Source of the DNA: Eutreptiella sp. 'Long Island Sound 2002'
Taxonomy: Eukaryota > Euglenozoa > Euglenophyceae > Eutreptiales > Eutreptiaceae
Direction: 5' to 3'
DNA: 64,000 bases
Assembly (NCBI GenBank): GCA_964036045.1
Contig: OZ038381.1
Span: 147,011,596-147,075,595 of the forward strand
Positions 60,669 through 64,000 of this stretch are shown here, piece by piece. The notes beneath the pieces were generated by a model, which did not search any database, was not told where the DNA came from, and saw nothing but the letters and a program-made list of their open reading frames with translations. Position 1 is the first letter of the stretch; each line of letters begins with the position of its first letter. The translations under genes were made by a program, and so were the position numbers.

Positions 60669-63600
60669 CATATCAATGTGGTATGCAGGGTACACATCAT
60701 GAGCACACACGGCTGTACGAAGAGAGGGACATGAATCCAAGCTGCCTGGGATGGCTAACACAAAAAAATCACACGCGTTGGAGGACCACAAAACAAGAAC
60801 GGAGCAAGAAAACTGGTGAAGAAACACGTGTAAGCCGTGTCTGGAAGGGTTCTTCCAGCCCTCTGCAAGTCTGACCGGAGACAAGCAGCGGGCAGTAAGC
60901 AACCGACAGCAGGTGACTGGTGATCAGGGCCAGCTGCAACTTGGGTTTACCAAGGTGTCTCTCTCCATCAGCGAGCACCTTGGTGTGACGTCTTACTGTC
61001 ATCGCTCACTTCTACGGGAGGCCGGCCGTTGCACCAAGGGTCCAGTCACAAAACAGCAGGTCTCACATGCCAGAACAGATCAGTCACCGTGCAAGCAAGA
61101 GATGTATGTATGCATGTATTGGATGCAACCATCCAATCAGGCCTAAACAAAGGCATAGGACCAGAGTGCCTCAGTGTGGGAGCCCAGTCCTTCACCTAGC
61201 GTATTAACGGGTTGGACCACCGCGCACCTCCTTGAGCAGCCACTGGTGCGGGCTGCAGGGCACTCACACCTGTGTGCTGCCTGCCACAAGCTTCAGAGAT
61301 ATGGCAACTCAGCATCACCGGCGTATATAGACTCATGCTCACAAGCACACAGAGATACACAGACCTACTGAATACTACTTGCTGGCCTATGTCCATTAGC
61401 TGGTATGCATCCGGTTGGTGTCCAGCTTTCCGAGGGTGGGGTTTGCTAGACTCATAGGGTCGGCGCAGGCCAGCATACGCTCGAGATTCCGAACCACTGG
61501 GTGCTGCCTGCCATGGACTTCACGGGAATGGCAACTCAGCCCTGCTAGTTCATAAATATGTAAGCATGTATGTTTGCATCTTTGTATGTTGATGTGTTTG
61601 TGTGAAAGCAACGGACTGCTAAACGGTCAGTTGACTGGCAATAGCACGATCACACACACGTTGGAGAACCACAAAACAAGAACGGCGCAAGAAATGTGGT
61701 GAAGAAACATGTGTAAGCCTTGTCCGGAAAGGTTCTTCCAGCCCTCTGCAGGTCTGACCTGCAACAAGCAGCCAGCGGTCAGCAACCGAGGGAAGGCGAC
61801 TGGTGATCAGGGCCAGCTGCAACTTGGGTTTACCAAGGTGTCTCTCTCCATCAGCGAGCACCTTGGTGTGACGTCTTACTGTCATCGCTCACTTCTACGG
61901 GAGGCCGGCCGTTGCACCAAGGGTCCAGTCACAGAGCAGCGGGTCTCACATGCCAGCACAGATCAGTCACTGTGCAAGCAAGAGATGTATGTATGCATGT
62001 ATTGGATGCAACCATCCAACCACGCCTAAACAAAGGCATAGGATCAGAGTGCATTAGTGTGGGAGCCCAGCCCTTCACCTAGCGTATTAACGGGTTGGAC
62101 CACCGCGCACCTCCTTGAGCAGCCACTGGTGCGGGCTCCAAGGCACTCATACCTATGTAGTGCCTGCCACCAGCTTCACAAAAATGGCAACTCACCATCA
62201 CCGGCATATATAGACACATGCTCACAAGCACACAGACAGACACACACACACACCTACTAAATACTACTTGCCGGCCTGTGTCCGTTAGCTGGTATGCATC
62301 CAGTTTGTGTCCAACTTTCCGAGGGCGGGGTTTGCTAGACTCATAGGGTTGGCGCAAGCTAGCATGTGGTGGAAAATGTGAATCAGTGGGTGCTGTCTGC
62401 CATGGACTTCACGGGAATGGCAACTCAGCCTTGCTCGTTCATAAATATGTATGCATGTATGTTTGCATCTTTGTATGTTTGTGTGTTTGTGTGAACGCAA
62501 CGGACTGCTAAACGGTCAGTTGACTTCCAGCAGCAGGATCACACACACGTTGGAGAACCACAAAACAAGAACGGAGCAAGAAAACTGGTGAAGAAACATG
62601 TGTAAGCCGTGTTCGGAAAGGTTCTTCCAGCCCTCTGCAGGTTTGACCTGCAACAAGCAGCAAGCGGTAAGCAACCGACAACAAGTGACTGGTGATCAGG
62701 GACAGTTGCAACTTGGGTTTACCGTGGGTTTCTCTCTCCATCAGCGAGCACCTTGGTGTGACGTCTTACTGTCATTGCTCACTTCTATGGGAGGCCGGCC
62801 GTTGCACCAAGGGTCCAGTCACAGAACAACAAGTCTCACATGCCAGCACAGATCAGTCACCGTGCAAGCAAGAGATGTATGTATGCATGTATTGCATGCA
62901 ACCATCCAATCACGCCTAAACAAAGGCATAGGACTAGAGTGCCTCAGTGTGGGAGCCCATTCCTTCACCTAGCGTATTAACGGGTTGGACCACCGCGCAC
63001 CTCCTTGAGCAGCCACTGGTGCGGGCTCCAAGGCACTCATACCTATGTGCTGTTTGCCACCAGCTTCACAGAAATGGCAACTCAGCATCACCGGCATATA
63101 TAGACACATCCTCACAAGCACACAGACACACACACACACCTATTGAATACTACTTGCTGGCTTGTGTCCGTTAGCTGGTATGCATCCGGTTTGTGTCCAG
63201 CTTTCCGAGGGCAGGGTTTGCGAGACTCATAGGGTCGGCGCAAGCCTGCATGCGCTGGAAATTGTGAATCAGTGGGTGCTGCCTGCCATGAAATTCACGG
63301 GAATGGCAACTCAGCCCTGTTCGTTCATAAATATGCATGCATGTATGTTTGCATCTTTGTATGTTTGTCGGTTTGTGTGAACGCAACGGACTGCTAACCG
63401 GTCAGTCGACTGCCAACAGCAGGATCACACACACGTTGGAGAACCACAAAACAAGAACGGAGCAAGAAAAGTGGTTCCGAAACATGTGTAAGCCGTGTTC
63501 GGAAGGGTTCTTCCAGCCCTTTGCAGGTCTGACTTGCGACAAGCAGCAACCAGTAAGCAACCGACAACAGGTGATTGGTGGTCAAGGTGAGTTGCAACTT

Positions 63601-64000
63601 GGGTTTACCGAGTTATCTCTCTCCATCAGCGAGCACCTTCGTGTGACGTCTTACTGTCATCGCTCATTTCTACGGGAAGCCACCCGTTGCACCAAGGGTC
63701 CAGTCACAGAACAGCAGGTCTCACATGCCAGCAGAGATCAGTCACGGTGCAAGCAAGAGATGTATGTATGCATGTATCGCATGCGGCCCTCTAACGGCGC
63801 CCAAACAAAGGCACAAGATCACACTGCCTCAGTGTGGGACCCCGGTCCTTCACCAGTCACTGGTGCGGGCTGAAGGGCACTCATACCTATGTACTGCTTG
63901 GCACCAGCTTCACAGAAATGGCAACTTAGCATCACCGGCGTATATAGACACATGCTCACAAGCGCACAGACATACACACACACCTACTGAATACTACTTG
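60669..64000. repeat. ~885-bp satellite units, second array (runs off the window)
   Basis: The landmark TGGTGATCAGGG (or a close variant) occurs at 60918, 61801, 62690 and 63576: spacings 883, 889 and 886 bp. Copies differ by a few percent and short indels. The last copy lacks the GTATTAACGGGTTGG segment (about 63850). Short open frames recur in every unit, but nothing suggests a protein. Confidence 0.9.

Overview
The window is repeat-dominated nuclear DNA of a eukaryote, most likely a unicellular alga or other protist with a large genome. The signs are GT-AG introns of about 50-150 bp, tRNA-derived SINE sequence, satellite arrays, Mutator-like, hAT-like and unclassified DNA transposons, and no bacterial-type operons. 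I cannot name the lineage. I see no conventional housekeeping gene; almost every coding stretch belongs to, or looks like a relic of, a mobile element.

Layout. 0-4.4 kb: a decayed minus-strand gene set separated by three CTGTC/GACAG-rich repeat clusters. 4.4-7 kb: mostly non-coding. 7-26.4 kb: one very large imperfect inverted repeat (left arm 6.96-12.84 kb; right arm 13.05-14.68 kb continuing at 23.26-26.38 kb). Its right arm is split by an ~8.6 kb insertion (14.69-23.26 kb) carrying a Mutator-like transposase, a SWIM-type finger, a Cys/His-rich segment and a C48 (Ulp1-like) protease. 26.4-29 kb: decayed ORFs and a 319-bp MITE.

29.0-45.1 kb is the most interesting part: two related, apparently undescribed DNA transposons, one inserted inside the other. 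The outer element (29045-45065) has CTTAG...CTAAG inverted ends and a perfect 5-bp target duplication TGCCA. The inner element (30886-39060) has ends CTTAGACGGCC and a near-perfect 5-bp duplication (CGTAT/TGTAT), and it interrupts a gene of the outer element. Taking out the inner element and one 5-bp copy rejoins that gene in frame. Each element carries the same two-gene cassette on the minus strand. Gene 'E' encodes ~700 aa with conserved Asp/Asp/Glu motifs and is a candidate transposase. Gene 'G' is multi-exon and has a GGQHA motif recalling ParB/DGQHR proteins and a Lys/Glu-rich C-terminus. Each element also has its own private family of 20-28 bp palindromes in introns and spacers: 16 copies of a CCATTCGAAATTTCGAATGG type only in the inner element, and 6 copies of a CTCAGCGCATTTGCGCTGAG type only in the outer one.

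45-53 kb: a 73-bp minisatellite, a strong hairpin, a probable exon of an unknown Pro-rich protein, and a 5-exon hAT-like gene (49586-52380) whose open frame runs through all exons and whose small phase-1 exon has been tandemly multiplied. 53-64 kb: a ~0.93-kb block present twice, ~885-bp satellite repeats, a ~4-kb extremely GC-rich segment with one plausible 283-aa ORF, and a SINE flanked by a 79-bp target duplication whose empty site is present in the same window.
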